Source of the DNA: Firmicutes bacterium CAG:646
Lineage (GTDB): Bacteria; Bacillota; Clostridia; Lachnospirales; Lachnospiraceae
Length of the DNA stretch: 51,237 nucleotides
Assembly: GCA_000432335.1 (NCBI GenBank)
Contig: HF995394.1
Coordinates: 26,187 to 77,423 of the forward strand
Direction: 5' to 3'
Part shown: in pieces, positions 16,613 through 25,341 of the stretch
Position numbering within the stretch: the first letter of the stretch is position 1
How the letters are laid out: each line of letters starts with the position of its first letter
Notes under the pieces: generated by a model
Told to the model about the DNA's origin: nothing
The model's input: only the letters and a program-made list of their open reading frames with translations
Database searches by the model: none
Made by a program: the position numbers and the translations under genes

Positions 16613-17260
16613 TTAATCCACCACCTTTATACTCTCAATTACCGGCTGATCCTCCTTCGCCACCGTACCGTTATTATCCTGAACTGCAGTATCCTCACAG
16701 ATTTTATCTACGATTTCCATTCCTTCTGTCACCTTTCCAAAGGCTGCATACTGCCCGTCCAAATGAGGGGCATCCTCATGCATGATAAAAAACTGAGAAC
16801 TCGCACTGTCCATATCCCGGGATCTCGCCATGGAAAGTACGCCCCGCTCATGGGCAATGGGATTTTCCACTCCATTATCTGCAAATTCGCCTTTGATCGT
16901 CTTATCGGAACCGCCCGTTCCATTTCCATTGGGATCTCCTCCCTGAATCATGAATCCACTGATGATTCTGTGGAACGTGAGCCCATCATAAAAGCCATCT
17001 TCTGCCAGATCCACAAAATTAGTCACGGTAATAGGAGCCGCATCTGCATCTAACTCTGCCTTGATCACACCGTAGTCCTCCACCTGAATCTCCACATGAT
17101 GCTTTCCAGAAAGCAGATCCTCCTGGGATGCGCCCTCCGTTTCCTTCTTCTCGGAAGGAGATTGCGATTTCTCTGCGCTGTTTCCACAGCCTACTAAAAG
17201 ACCTGTTGTCCCCACTGCCAAAGCTGCTGCTAATAAGATACTGCAAATTTTTTTCTTCAT
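16613..17260 (-). CDS. Secreted peptidyl-prolyl cis-trans isomerase (cyclophilin) lipoprotein
   Basis: 215 residues. The signal peptide MKKKICSILLAAALAVGTTG ends in lipobox LVGCG, so it is anchored outside the membrane. After a short polar linker is a compact cyclophilin domain: VTNFVDLAEDGFYDGLTFHRIISGFMIQGGD and SQFFI contain the expected catalytic Arg (FHRI) and Phe/Gln residues. Likely assists folding of exported proteins. A weak terminator lies between carB and this gene; no separate promoter is evident in the 16 nt between that hairpin and the ATG. Confidence 0.93.
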   Translation of the reverse strand: MKKKICSILLAAALAVGTTGLLVGCGNSAEKSQSPSEKKETEGASQEDLLSGKHHVEIQVEDYGVIKAELDADAAPITVTNFVDLAEDGFYDGLTFHRIISGFMIQGGDPNGNGTGGSDKTIKGEFADNGVENPIAHERGVLSMARSRDMDSASSQFFIMHEDAPHLDGQYAAFGKVTEGMEIVDKICEDTAVQDNNGTVAKEDQPVIESIKVVD

Positions 17261-17275
17261 TTTATCTTCCTTTCT

Positions 17276-17314
17276 AAAAAGCGAAGGCTGTTGCCTTCCG
17301 ATCCAGCAACAGCC
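17276..17314 (-). terminator. Hairpin terminator after carB
   Basis: Minus-strand stem GGCTGTTGC/GCAACAGCC with an 11-nt loop, then TTCGC before a run of five T. The offset U run makes it leaky, so some carB transcripts may continue into the cyclophilin gene. Confidence 0.75.
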
Positions 17315-17343
17315 CCCTCTATTTTATTTTTCGTAGTTATTCA

Positions 17344-20300
17344 TTACTGAATATGACTGTGCAGCTCCTGCAGAGAAATTACATCTTTTGCTTCCTGTTT
17401 CTGAACAGTCAGAATTCCATCTGCACTGGCAAGGGCTGCTGCCATCGTCGTAATATATGGCACACGGCTCTTGATACATGCTTTTCTTACATAACTGTCG
17501 TCGGGACCATCCTCGTCTCCCTTCGGAGTATTTACTACCAGATCTACTTTACCATTGGTAATGATATCGTAGATATTCGGACGTCCTTCACTCATCTTAC
17601 AGATTCTCTCTGCGGAAATATCTGCCGCTTCGATCATCTCTTTTGTATGACCGGTAGCAATGATATGGAAGCCTGCTTCATGGAAACGTTTTGCCACTTC
17701 CACAACTTCTCCCTTATCTCTGTCGCTGACACTGATCAGCACACTTCCGGACAATGGCAGTTTGCTCTTTGTTCCTTCCTGTGCCTTAAAGTAAGCCTCT
17801 CCTACAGTGTCTGCCAGACCCAGAACCTCTCCGGTAGAACGCATCTCCGGTCCTAACAGCGGGTCTACTTCCGGGAACATATTGAACGGGAATACTGCCT
17901 CTTTCACACCAAAGTGCGGAATCTTCTTCTCTTTCAGTGTCTTCAGCGGAGACTCTTTTCCTGTAAATTCAGAAGTAATGATCTCTGTAGCCAACGGTAC
18001 CATGGAAATATTACATACCTTAGACACCAATGGCACGGTTCTGGACGCTCTTGGATTCGCTTCCAGCACATATACTTTACCATCCTCAATGGCATACTGC
18101 ATATTCATAAGACCACATACATGCATCTCTTCTGCAATCTTCTTCGTATATTCCTTAATAGTTTTCAGATTTTCTTCTGAAATATTCCTGGAAGGAATGA
18201 TACAAGCGGAATCGCCGGAATGAACACCCGCCAGCTCAATATGCTCCATAACCGCCGGAACAAATGCCTGCTCGCCGTCACTGATCGCATCTGCCTCGCA
18301 CTCCATCGCATGACGCAGGAAACGGTCAATCAAAATCGGACGATCCGGTGTAACACCTTCTGCCGCTTCCATATAAATCTTCAGATTTTCCGGATCATAA
18401 ACCACTTCCATACCACGACCGCCCAGCACATAAGAAGGACGAACCATAACCGGATAACCGATTTTTTCTGCGATTGCCAGCGCTTCCTCTACATCGACTG
18501 CCATACCTGCTTCCGGCATAGGGATTTCCAGTTTATCCATCATTGCGCGGAACAGATCTCTGTCCTCTGCCATATCAATAACTGCAGGAGAAGTTCCCAG
18601 AATCTTCACACCGTATTTTTCCAGATCCGCAGACAGATTCAGCGGAGTCTGACCTCCAAACTGAGCGATAACACCCAGCGGTTTTTCTTTCTTATAAATA
18701 GCCAGTACGTCTTCCAGTGTCAGCGGCTCAAAATACAGCTTATCGGATGTATCATAGTCCGTAGACACTGTCTCAGGATTACAGTTTACGATAATCGTCT
18801 CAAACCCTGCTTTTTTCAGCGCCAGCGCTGCATGTACACAACAATAATCGAACTCGATACCCTGACCGATACGGTTTGGTCCGCCGCCAAGGATCATGAT
18901 TTTATTCTTATTATCACTTACCGGACTCTCATCCTTTGCGTGATAGGTAGAATAATAGTAAGCATTATCCTTTGTTCCGCTTACATGAACACCTTCCCAG
19001 GCTTCCTCTACACCGTTTGCCACTCTGGCGTCACGAATCTCTTCTTCCGAAACTTCCAGGATCTGGCTGAGATATTTGTCTGAGAAACCGTCCAGTTTTG
19101 CCTGTTTCAATACATCTGCTGCCGGAACCTGTCCTTTATTTTTCAGAAGTTCTTCCTCTTCTTCCACCAGCTCTTTCATCTGCTCGATGAAGTAATGCTT
19201 AATCTTGGTAAGCTGGAAGAGTTCTTCCACAGTAGCGCCCTTTCTCAGAGCTTCATACATAATAAACTGTCTCTGGCTGCTTGCATTTACCAGCATCTTC
19301 AACAGCTCTTCTTTTGTCTTTTCATGGAAATCCTTCGCATATCCAAGACCATACTGACCGATCTCCAGGCTTCGGATTGCTTTTTGGAAAGCCTCTTTGT
19401 AAGTCTTACCAATACTCATAACCTCGCCTACGGCGCGCATCTGAGTACCCAGCTTATCTTCTACACCTTTGAATTTCTCAAATGCCCAACGGGCAAATTT
19501 GATAACAATATAATCTCCATCTGGAACATATTTATCCAGTGTACCATATTTTCCACAAGGAATCTCATCCAGATTCAATCCTGCTGCCAACATAGCGGAA
19601 ATCAAAGCAATCGGGAAACCTGTTGCCTTACTTGCCAGTGCAGAAGAACGGGAGGTTCTTGGATTAATCTCAATAACAATGATTCTTCCACTCACCGGAT
19701 CATGAGCAAACTGTACGTTTGTTCCACCGATAACTTCTACTTCTTCTACAATTTTAAATGCCTGACGTTTCAGTTCGTCCTGAGTCTCCTGAGAAATTGT
19801 CAGCATCGGTGCAGAACAGAAAGAGTCTCCGGTATGAACGCCCAACGGATCGATATTTTCAATGAAACATACGGCAATCATGTTATTCTTGGAGTCACGA
19901 ACAACTTCCACTTCCAGCTCTTCCCAGCCCAGAATGGATTCTTCTACCAGAACCTGACCTACCATACTTGCCTGAAGACCTCTTGCGCAGACAGTTTTCA
20001 GCTCTTCCACATTATAAACCAGCCCGCCGCCTGCTCCACCCATGGTATAAGCCGGACGAAGAACTACCGGATATCCCAGTTCGTCTGCGATCTTCAGCGC
20101 CTCGTCAACCGTGTAGGCAACTTCGCTTCTTGCCATCTCGATGCCCAGACGGTTCATGGTCTTCTTAAATTCCACACGGTCTTCACCACGCTCAATAGCG
20201 TCTACCTGAACACCGATTACTTTTACATTGTATTTTTCAAGAACTCCTGCTTCTGACAATTCTGAACACAGATTCAGTCCAGACTGTCCGCCCAGATTTG

Positions 20301-20562
20301 GAAGAATCGCATCTGGGCGCTCTTTTGCAATAATCTGCTCCAAGCGCTCCACGTTCAGGGGCTCAATATAAGTTACATCTGCAATTCCCGGGTCCGTCAT
20401 GATCGTAGCGGGATTGGAATTCACCAAAACAATCTCATATCCCAGCTGGCGCAGCGCCTTACATGCCTGTGTACCGGAATAGTCAAACTCACAGGCCTGA
20501 CCGATAATAATCGGGCCAGAACCGATAATCAATACTTTGTGAATATCATTTCTCTTGCTCAT
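17344..20562 (-). CDS. carB: Carbamoyl-phosphate synthase large subunit
   Basis: 1072 residues, normal length. Two homologous ATP-grasp halves are visible: an N-terminal carboxyphosphate domain (IIGSGPIIIGQACEFDYSG; RPAYTMGGAGGG) and a carbamoyl-phosphate domain (ILGGGPNRIGQGIEFDY; RPSYVLGGRGMEVVYD). The C-terminal MGS-like allosteric domain (about 935-1072) has SDRDKGEVVEVAKRFHEAGFHI and NTPKG. It makes carbamoyl phosphate for pyrimidines and arginine using ammonia from CarA. No carA or pyr gene lies within the window on either side, so CarA must be encoded elsewhere. It is divergent from the MATE gene. Confidence 0.97.
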   Translation of the reverse strand: MSKRNDIHKVLIIGSGPIIIGQACEFDYSGTQACKALRQLGYEIVLVNSNPATIMTDPGIADVTYIEPLNVERLEQIIAKERPDAILPNLGGQSGLNLCSELSEAGVLEKYNVKVIGVQVDAIERGEDRVEFKKTMNRLGIEMARSEVAYTVDEALKIADELGYPVVLRPAYTMGGAGGGLVYNVEELKTVCARGLQASMVGQVLVEESILGWEELEVEVVRDSKNNMIAVCFIENIDPLGVHTGDSFCSAPMLTISQETQDELKRQAFKIVEEVEVIGGTNVQFAHDPVSGRIIVIEINPRTSRSSALASKATGFPIALISAMLAAGLNLDEIPCGKYGTLDKYVPDGDYIVIKFARWAFEKFKGVEDKLGTQMRAVGEVMSIGKTYKEAFQKAIRSLEIGQYGLGYAKDFHEKTKEELLKMLVNASSQRQFIMYEALRKGATVEELFQLTKIKHYFIEQMKELVEEEEELLKNKGQVPAADVLKQAKLDGFSDKYLSQILEVSEEEIRDARVANGVEEAWEGVHVSGTKDNAYYYSTYHAKDESPVSDNKNKIMILGGGPNRIGQGIEFDYCCVHAALALKKAGFETIIVNCNPETVSTDYDTSDKLYFEPLTLEDVLAIYKKEKPLGVIAQFGGQTPLNLSADLEKYGVKILGTSPAVIDMAEDRDLFRAMMDKLEIPMPEAGMAVDVEEALAIAEKIGYPVMVRPSYVLGGRGMEVVYDPENLKIYMEAAEGVTPDRPILIDRFLRHAMECEADAISDGEQAFVPAVMEHIELAGVHSGDSACIIPSRNISEENLKTIKEYTKKIAEEMHVCGLMNMQYAIEDGKVYVLEANPRASRTVPLVSKVCNISMVPLATEIITSEFTGKESPLKTLKEKKIPHFGVKEAVFPFNMFPEVDPLLGPEMRSTGEVLGLADTVGEAYFKAQEGTKSKLPLSGSVLISVSDRDKGEVVEVAKRFHEAGFHIIATGHTKEMIEAADISAERICKMSEGRPNIYDIITNGKVDLVVNTPKGDEDGPDDSYVRKACIKSRVPYITTMAAALASADGILTVQKQEAKDVISLQELHSHIQ

Positions 20563-20777
20563 AAGTTTCTCCTGTTTGTATGAATGATTAATATAACATT
20601 TTTATCCAACCTTCATTATACTCGACTGACCGATAAAATTCCACACAAAATTGACACTTCCTGAAATTTTTTCCACATTGCCGAAAATTCTAAAGACAGT
20701 GCCTTAGAAACTGTGCTATAATGAGTATCAGAAGAGGGCAATTTTGCCCCCATATTTTTTACTAAAGTAACATAGGA
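20563..20777. promoter_or_regulatory. Divergent promoter region carB / MATE
   Basis: 215 bp without a gene. TATAAT on the minus strand at 20615-20620 would start carB about 45 nt before its ATG; its -35 is weak. TATAAT on the plus strand at 20717-20722 would start the MATE gene about 50 nt before its ATG, with AAGACA 18 nt upstream as a poor -35. I see no PyrR-type or arginine-operator sequence that I can support. Confidence 0.5.
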
Positions 20778-22175
20778 GTGTGTAACATGACAGTAAAACA
20801 ATTATTTGCCCCTTCCGATATGACGAAAGGAAAACCCTGGGAAAAGATCTTAGTTTTTACCATTCCCATGCTGATCGGCAATATTGCCCAGCAGCTCTAC
20901 AATACGGTAGACAGCATTGTCGTAGGTCATTATGTAGGAGATAACGCCCTGGCAGCCGTAGGTTCCGCCAGCCCCATCCTGAATCTTCTTCTGGTTCTGT
21001 TTATGGGTATTTCTGTCGGCGCCGGCGTCATGGTATCTCAGTATTTTGGAGCGAAAGAGCGAAAGGAATTATCCAAAACCATCGGAAACTGCATCACCCT
21101 CACTGCGATCGCCACGATATTGATCATGATCATCGGTGCACTGGGAATCCGACCTCTTCTGAAGATTTTGAACACGCCCGAAAGTATCATTGACTGGTGT
21201 ACTTCTTATTTGATGATCCTTCTTCTGGGAATCGCCGGAGTAGCTTATTACAATATCCTTTGCGGTATCTTGAGAGGCCTGGGAGATTCCATCTCCGCTC
21301 TCGTCTATCTTCTAATCGCTACCGTGATCAATATCGTTCTGGATATCTGGTTCGTAGCCGGATTTCACATGGGAGTAACTGGCGTAGCTCTTGCCACCGT
21401 GATTGCACAGGCAGTTTCCGCTGTTTTATGCTTTATCAAACTTTGCCGGATGCGTGATATCTTTGATATGGGACCCCGTTACCTGAAAATATCGTCCTCT
21501 CACTCACTGAATATCATCCGGTTGGGACTTCCTTCCGGTCTGACACAGGCTATTTTTTCCATGGCCATGATCGTGGTTCAGTCTCTGACCAACAGTTTTG
21601 GAGAACTGGTAATTGCCGCTAATGTTATCATCATGCGTGTAGATGGCTTCGCCATGATGCCGAACTTCTCTTTCGGCACCGCCATGACCACTTATGCCGG
21701 ACAGAACGTGGGCGCCCGCCGCTATGACCGTGTGGAGCAGGGAACGCGGCAGGGAACACTGATCGCAGTAGCTACCTCCACAATAATTACCGGACTGATC
21801 CTGATCTTCGGTAAATACCTCATGGGAATTTTCACCAGTACTGCTGAATTGGTAACTCTAAGCGCCAATATGATGAAGATTCTGGCTGTAGGCTATATTG
21901 CCATGGCTGTCACGCAGTGTCTCTCTGGCGTAATGCGTGGAGCCGGTGACACCATGACACCCATGTGGATCTCTCTGATCACCACAGTTGCTATCCGTGT
22001 CCCTCTGGCTTACGGTATTTCCTATGCCACCCGTACCCCGGAACTTCCCAACGGAGCTTACCAGTGCATCTGGATTTCCCTGTTGTGTTCCTGGATCTTC
22101 GGAGCTGTGATCACCTGGCTGTTCTATATGAAAGGCGGATGGAAAAAGAAAGCGCTGGCGCTGGATAAGAATTGA
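20778..22175 (+). CDS. MATE-family multidrug/sodium antiporter
   Basis: 465 residues, 12 predicted membrane helices in two MatE halves. The opening FTIPMLIGNIAQQLYNTVDSIVVGHYVGDNALAAVG is the standard first helix pair, and the second half begins near LNIIRLGLPSGLTQAIFSMA. Exports drugs or metabolites by cation antiport; the substrate cannot be told. Single-gene unit with its own promoter and terminator. One of the few plus-strand genes here. Confidence 0.93.
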   Translation: MCNMTVKQLFAPSDMTKGKPWEKILVFTIPMLIGNIAQQLYNTVDSIVVGHYVGDNALAAVGSASPILNLLLVLFMGISVGAGVMVSQYFGAKERKELSKTIGNCITLTAIATILIMIIGALGIRPLLKILNTPESIIDWCTSYLMILLLGIAGVAYYNILCGILRGLGDSISALVYLLIATVINIVLDIWFVAGFHMGVTGVALATVIAQAVSAVLCFIKLCRMRDIFDMGPRYLKISSSHSLNIIRLGLPSGLTQAIFSMAMIVVQSLTNSFGELVIAANVIIMRVDGFAMMPNFSFGTAMTTYAGQNVGARRYDRVEQGTRQGTLIAVATSTIITGLILIFGKYLMGIFTSTAELVTLSANMMKILAVGYIAMAVTQCLSGVMRGAGDTMTPMWISLITTVAIRVPLAYGISYATRTPELPNGAYQCIWISLLCSWIFGAVITWLFYMKGGWKKKALALDKN

Positions 22176-22187
22176 TTTTATACGAAA

Positions 22188-22239
22188 GCAACGACCACAA
22201 TAAACATTTTATACATTTATTGCGGTCGTTGTTCTTTTT
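22188..22239 (+). terminator. Terminator between MATE and GH4 genes
   Basis: Stem of about 15 bp, CAACGACCACAATAAA/TTTATTGCGGTCGTTG, with one mismatch, then TTCTTTTTA on the plus strand. The convergent GH4 gene ends at its edge, so it may serve both directions. Confidence 0.85.
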
Positions 22240-23557
22240 ACTTATACATTTCCATATATTTCCCATGTGCTTCGATCAGTTCATCACACATAGATACAAT
22301 ATCATCTGGATTTAACTCTGCGGCAGTATGAGGATCCAGCATAGCTGCCTGATAAATCTTCTGTTTATCTCTGGTAACCGCCGCCTCAATAGTAAGAAGC
22401 TGAACATTGATGTTCGTCATGTTCATTGCCGCCAACTGTACCGGCAATTTTCCCACATGGCAGGGATTGACTCCATTGGCATCTATCATACAAGGCACTT
22501 CCACACAAGCATCCTGAGGAAGATTTTCGATCAACCCCTGATTCAGTACATTTCCACCAATCTTATACGGCTTGCCTGTCACTACAGCTTCCATGATATA
22601 AGATGCATATTCTCCAGATCTTTCATGAGTGATCTTCCCATCTTTCAGGATATCTTCCCTTTCTTTCTCCCAACCCTTGATCTGTTCAATACATCTTCTC
22701 GGGTATTCATCCAGAGGAATATTATATTTTTCAATCATTTCCGGATATTTGGACTTGATAAATAACGGATTGTATTCCGCATTATGTTCGCTGGACTCCG
22801 TACAGTAGTATCCCAGATGACGAATATATTCAAACCGTACCATATCGTCATGCTTTTCTTCCGCATTCTTTTTTGCTGCCCGTCTGCGAATCTCCGGATA
22901 CAGGTCATTGCCGTCTTTATCTCTCAGATCCAGCAGCCAGCCCATATGGTTGATTCCTGCTATCGTTTCTCTTCTGCCTTCCAGTTTATCTTCCATACCC
23001 AGTTTCTTCAAAAGACCTTCCGAACAGACTTGTACACTATGGCACAGACCTACGGTACGAATTTTTGTATAACGCTGCATATAACCGGTGAGCATTGCCA
23101 TAGGATTCGTGTAATTCATAAATAATGTATTGGGGCAAACCTCTTCCATATCTCTGGCAAACTCTTCCAGAACCGGAATCGTACGCAGAGCTCTCATGAT
23201 ACCGCCAATTCCCAAAGTATCTGCGATTGTCTGACGAAGACCATATTTTTTCGGAATCTCAAAATCTGTAACGGTACACGGCTCATAACCGCCCACCTGA
23301 ATGGCATTCACCACAAAATCCGCATCCCGCAGCGCATCTTTCCTGTTTTCTACACCCAAATACGTATGGATCCTGGAACGTCCCTCATTTACATTGCGAT
23401 TGATGGCGCTTAAGATAATCTCCGAATCTTCCAGACGCTTCTCGTCAATGTCATACAGCGCGATTTCTGCATCCCGCAGAGCCGGTGTACACATGCAGTC
23501 CCCCAATACATTTCTTGCAAATACAGTACTTCCCGCTCCCATAAAAGTAATCTTCAT
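22238..23557 (-). CDS. Glycoside hydrolase family 4 (alpha-galactosidase/alpha-glucosidase)
   Basis: 439 residues from the ATG at 23557, with GGAGGAGG just upstream (a longer frame to 23593 is not needed). Family 4 enzymes are NAD- and Mn-dependent and act by oxidation-elimination. Seen: the NAD-binding loop MGAGSTVFARNVLGD, NYTNPMAMLTGYMQR, the metal Cys in GLCHSVQ, and INHMGWLLDL with the metal His. Length and the GLCHSVQ/NHMGW pair fit the MelA-like alpha-galactosidase branch, but alpha-glucosidase or glucuronidase cannot be excluded. Last gene of a three-gene unit after a sugar isomerase. Cytoplasmic. Confidence 0.9.
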   Translation of the reverse strand: MKITFMGAGSTVFARNVLGDCMCTPALRDAEIALYDIDEKRLEDSEIILSAINRNVNEGRSRIHTYLGVENRKDALRDADFVVNAIQVGGYEPCTVTDFEIPKKYGLRQTIADTLGIGGIMRALRTIPVLEEFARDMEEVCPNTLFMNYTNPMAMLTGYMQRYTKIRTVGLCHSVQVCSEGLLKKLGMEDKLEGRRETIAGINHMGWLLDLRDKDGNDLYPEIRRRAAKKNAEEKHDDMVRFEYIRHLGYYCTESSEHNAEYNPLFIKSKYPEMIEKYNIPLDEYPRRCIEQIKGWEKEREDILKDGKITHERSGEYASYIMEAVVTGKPYKIGGNVLNQGLIENLPQDACVEVPCMIDANGVNPCHVGKLPVQLAAMNMTNINVQLLTIEAAVTRDKQKIYQAAMLDPHTAAELNPDDIVSMCDELIEAHGKYMEMYK

Positions 23558-23617
23558 GTTGTCCTCCTCCTTGGAACTTTTTGTTTTTTCCATTATACAA
23601 AAGACTTCTGAAAATTC

Positions 23618-24403
23618 CTATGGGTTTTGTTTCCTGAAATTTTTATTTTGTTGCAGAAATTCCCAGGACAGCTGAATGTCCTCGCTGAAATTGCACTCCA
23701 GCGTATGGCTGATCGGTCCTCCCAAAGCCTCAAATAGTGGGAAGATCTTCTTCCATGGAATATTTCCACGGGATAAAGCCAGATGAGAATCTTTCTGTCC
23801 CCAATTATCATGAAGATGCACATGACTGATCCGCTCTCCCATCTGGGTTATCCATTGTTCTACAGAAAACGCCGAATAACAATGCGCATGCCCCACATCC
23901 AGACAAAGCATAAATTCTGGAGATTCCACACGATCTTTTACTTCTGTCAACGGGACAATTTCTCTATCATAAACATTTTCCAGCAAGATCTGTATTCCTT
24001 CCTTTTCCCGCAAAAAATCATTCCAGAACTCTGCCGTCCTCTCCACCCAGCCTTCCAGATAATAAATCTGTGGAAGAAAGCAACTGTGGAAAATAATTTT
24101 CTCCGCTCCCAGACACTGCGCCACCTCATACACCTGTTCATACCTTTCTCTGGTTGCCCCGGCAATCTTTGTATCATAAGAGACCGGATTCAGATCCAGA
24201 AACGGACCATGCAACGTCAATCTCCTGCATCCCATATATTCCAGGCGTTTTTTATAACTTTTCAATCTGCTCTTTCGATGATCCAGATTCTCTGCAATCG
24301 AAAACTCTATACTCTCTATCCCTGCATGCGTTTTTTCAATTAACCTTTTCATCTCTTCATCCGTTAGCAGGTGACTGATATACAGATCTTGCTTCTTTCT
24401 CAT
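23618..24403 (-). CDS. Sugar phosphate isomerase/epimerase (xylose-isomerase-like TIM barrel)
   Basis: About 261 residues from the ATG at 24403 (MRKKQDLYISHLLTDEEM). AP endonuclease family 2 fold: LTLHGPFLDLNP, IIFHSCF, ILLENVYDRE, LCLDVGHAHC and HVHLHDNWG contain the conserved Glu, Asp and His metal ligands. Members interconvert or open sugars and inositols; the GH4 gene 60 nt downstream suggests work on the sugar released. It begins 22 nt after the LRR gene. The specific substrate is unknown. Confidence 0.85.
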   Translation of the reverse strand: MRKKQDLYISHLLTDEEMKRLIEKTHAGIESIEFSIAENLDHRKSRLKSYKKRLEYMGCRRLTLHGPFLDLNPVSYDTKIAGATRERYEQVYEVAQCLGAEKIIFHSCFLPQIYYLEGWVERTAEFWNDFLREKEGIQILLENVYDREIVPLTEVKDRVESPEFMLCLDVGHAHCYSAFSVEQWITQMGERISHVHLHDNWGQKDSHLALSRGNIPWKKIFPLFEALGGPISHTLECNFSEDIQLSWEFLQQNKNFRKQNP

Positions 24404-24425
24404 ATCCCGTCCTTCTCTTGCCTTT

Positions 24426-25259
24426 TTATAAATATTCCACTGCAAATCCTGCATCATGAGCGTATTTTTCGGTTCTCCCGCCTCTTCGGCAGCGAATAAT
24501 CGTACTTTTATTCACGATCCACTCTCCAATCTCTTCCGGTTCTCCCTGAATCTCCAAAACCTTCAACTTACTGCAGCCATGAAACGCCCATTTGCCAATT
24601 TTTCTAACAGAGGACGGAAGCACCGCTTTTTCCAACATTTTACTTTTCAAAAAAGCGCTCTCCCCAATTTCTTCCAGGGAATCGGGAAATTCTATTTCCT
24701 GTATTCCTGTCCAGTAAAATGCCTCTCTTCCAATACTCTTCAATCCCTGCTCCGGGAAAATCACCTGATGCAGATTGATACATCGGTAAAATGCTCTGTC
24801 CCCTATACTTTCCATCCCTTTCGGAATACATATCTTTTCTATACTTTCGCACTCCTGAAAGGTTCCCTTCTCCAGTTTTCGCAGTTTCTCACCTTCGAAT
24901 TTTATCGCTTCCAATCGCTTGCACTGAGAAAACGAATATTTGCCCAACATCCACAATTTATCCGAAAACTTCGCCTCTTTTAGACGAATACAGCCTGAAA
25001 ATGCTTCTTTTCGAATCTGAGAAACGCCCTCAAGATTAATATTACGCAGTCCAGTACAATGATAAAAACTCTGCATTCCAATAACTGTCACCGTATCTGA
25101 AATCTCTGCCTCCTTTACTTTTACATTGTTTTTCAAGGCATATTCCTGAATACTGTGATAATTATTTCCCAATACCAACGTTTTCCCTTTAAATTCTTTT
25201 CCTTCACTTCTGTCAAACGCATCTCTTTCTCTCGCTCTCCAAGTCAACGTCTTTTCCAT
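24426..25259 (-). CDS. Leucine-rich repeat protein (LRR_5, BspA-like)
   Basis: About 277 residues from an ATG at 25259 with GAAGGTGG/AAGG upstream; an in-frame GTG at 25292 is the alternative. From about residue 50 to 260 it is built of 22-24 residue BspA-type repeats of the form IGxxAFxxCxxLxxIxxPxSVxxI, for example GDRAFYRCINLHQVIFP and IGKWAFHGCSKLKVLEI. There is no signal peptide or membrane segment, so this LRR protein is probably cytoplasmic, unlike surface BspA. First gene of a unit with the sugar isomerase and GH4 enzyme; how it links to sugar use is unknown. Confidence 0.85.
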   Translation of the reverse strand: MEKTLTWRARERDAFDRSEGKEFKGKTLVLGNNYHSIQEYALKNNVKVKEAEISDTVTVIGMQSFYHCTGLRNINLEGVSQIRKEAFSGCIRLKEAKFSDKLWMLGKYSFSQCKRLEAIKFEGEKLRKLEKGTFQECESIEKICIPKGMESIGDRAFYRCINLHQVIFPEQGLKSIGREAFYWTGIQEIEFPDSLEEIGESAFLKSKMLEKAVLPSSVRKIGKWAFHGCSKLKVLEIQGEPEEIGEWIVNKSTIIRCRRGGRTEKYAHDAGFAVEYL

Positions 25260-25297
25260 CGTACCTTTTCCACCTTCTTCCTCATTTTCCACTACTC

Positions 25298-25326
25298 TGT
25301 TTAAACCTTAACATAAAATTTTTCAA
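25298..25326 (-). promoter_or_regulatory. Possible promoter of LRR-isomerase-GH4 unit
   Basis: Minus strand TTGAAA (25321-25326), 17 nt, TAAACA (25298-25303). The -10 is only moderate. It lies in the 80-bp gap after the ECF operon, where no terminator is obvious, so readthrough from the ECF operon is possible. Confidence 0.45.
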
Positions 25327-25341
25327 CACTCAAATCATTCT

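Noticed and set aside
18220..20256. Long plus-strand ORFs antisense to carB (287 and 353 codons)
   Set aside because: They lie wholly inside carB, have Cys/His/Phe-rich composition typical of reverse-strand reading of a coding gene, and no domain or ribosome binding site.
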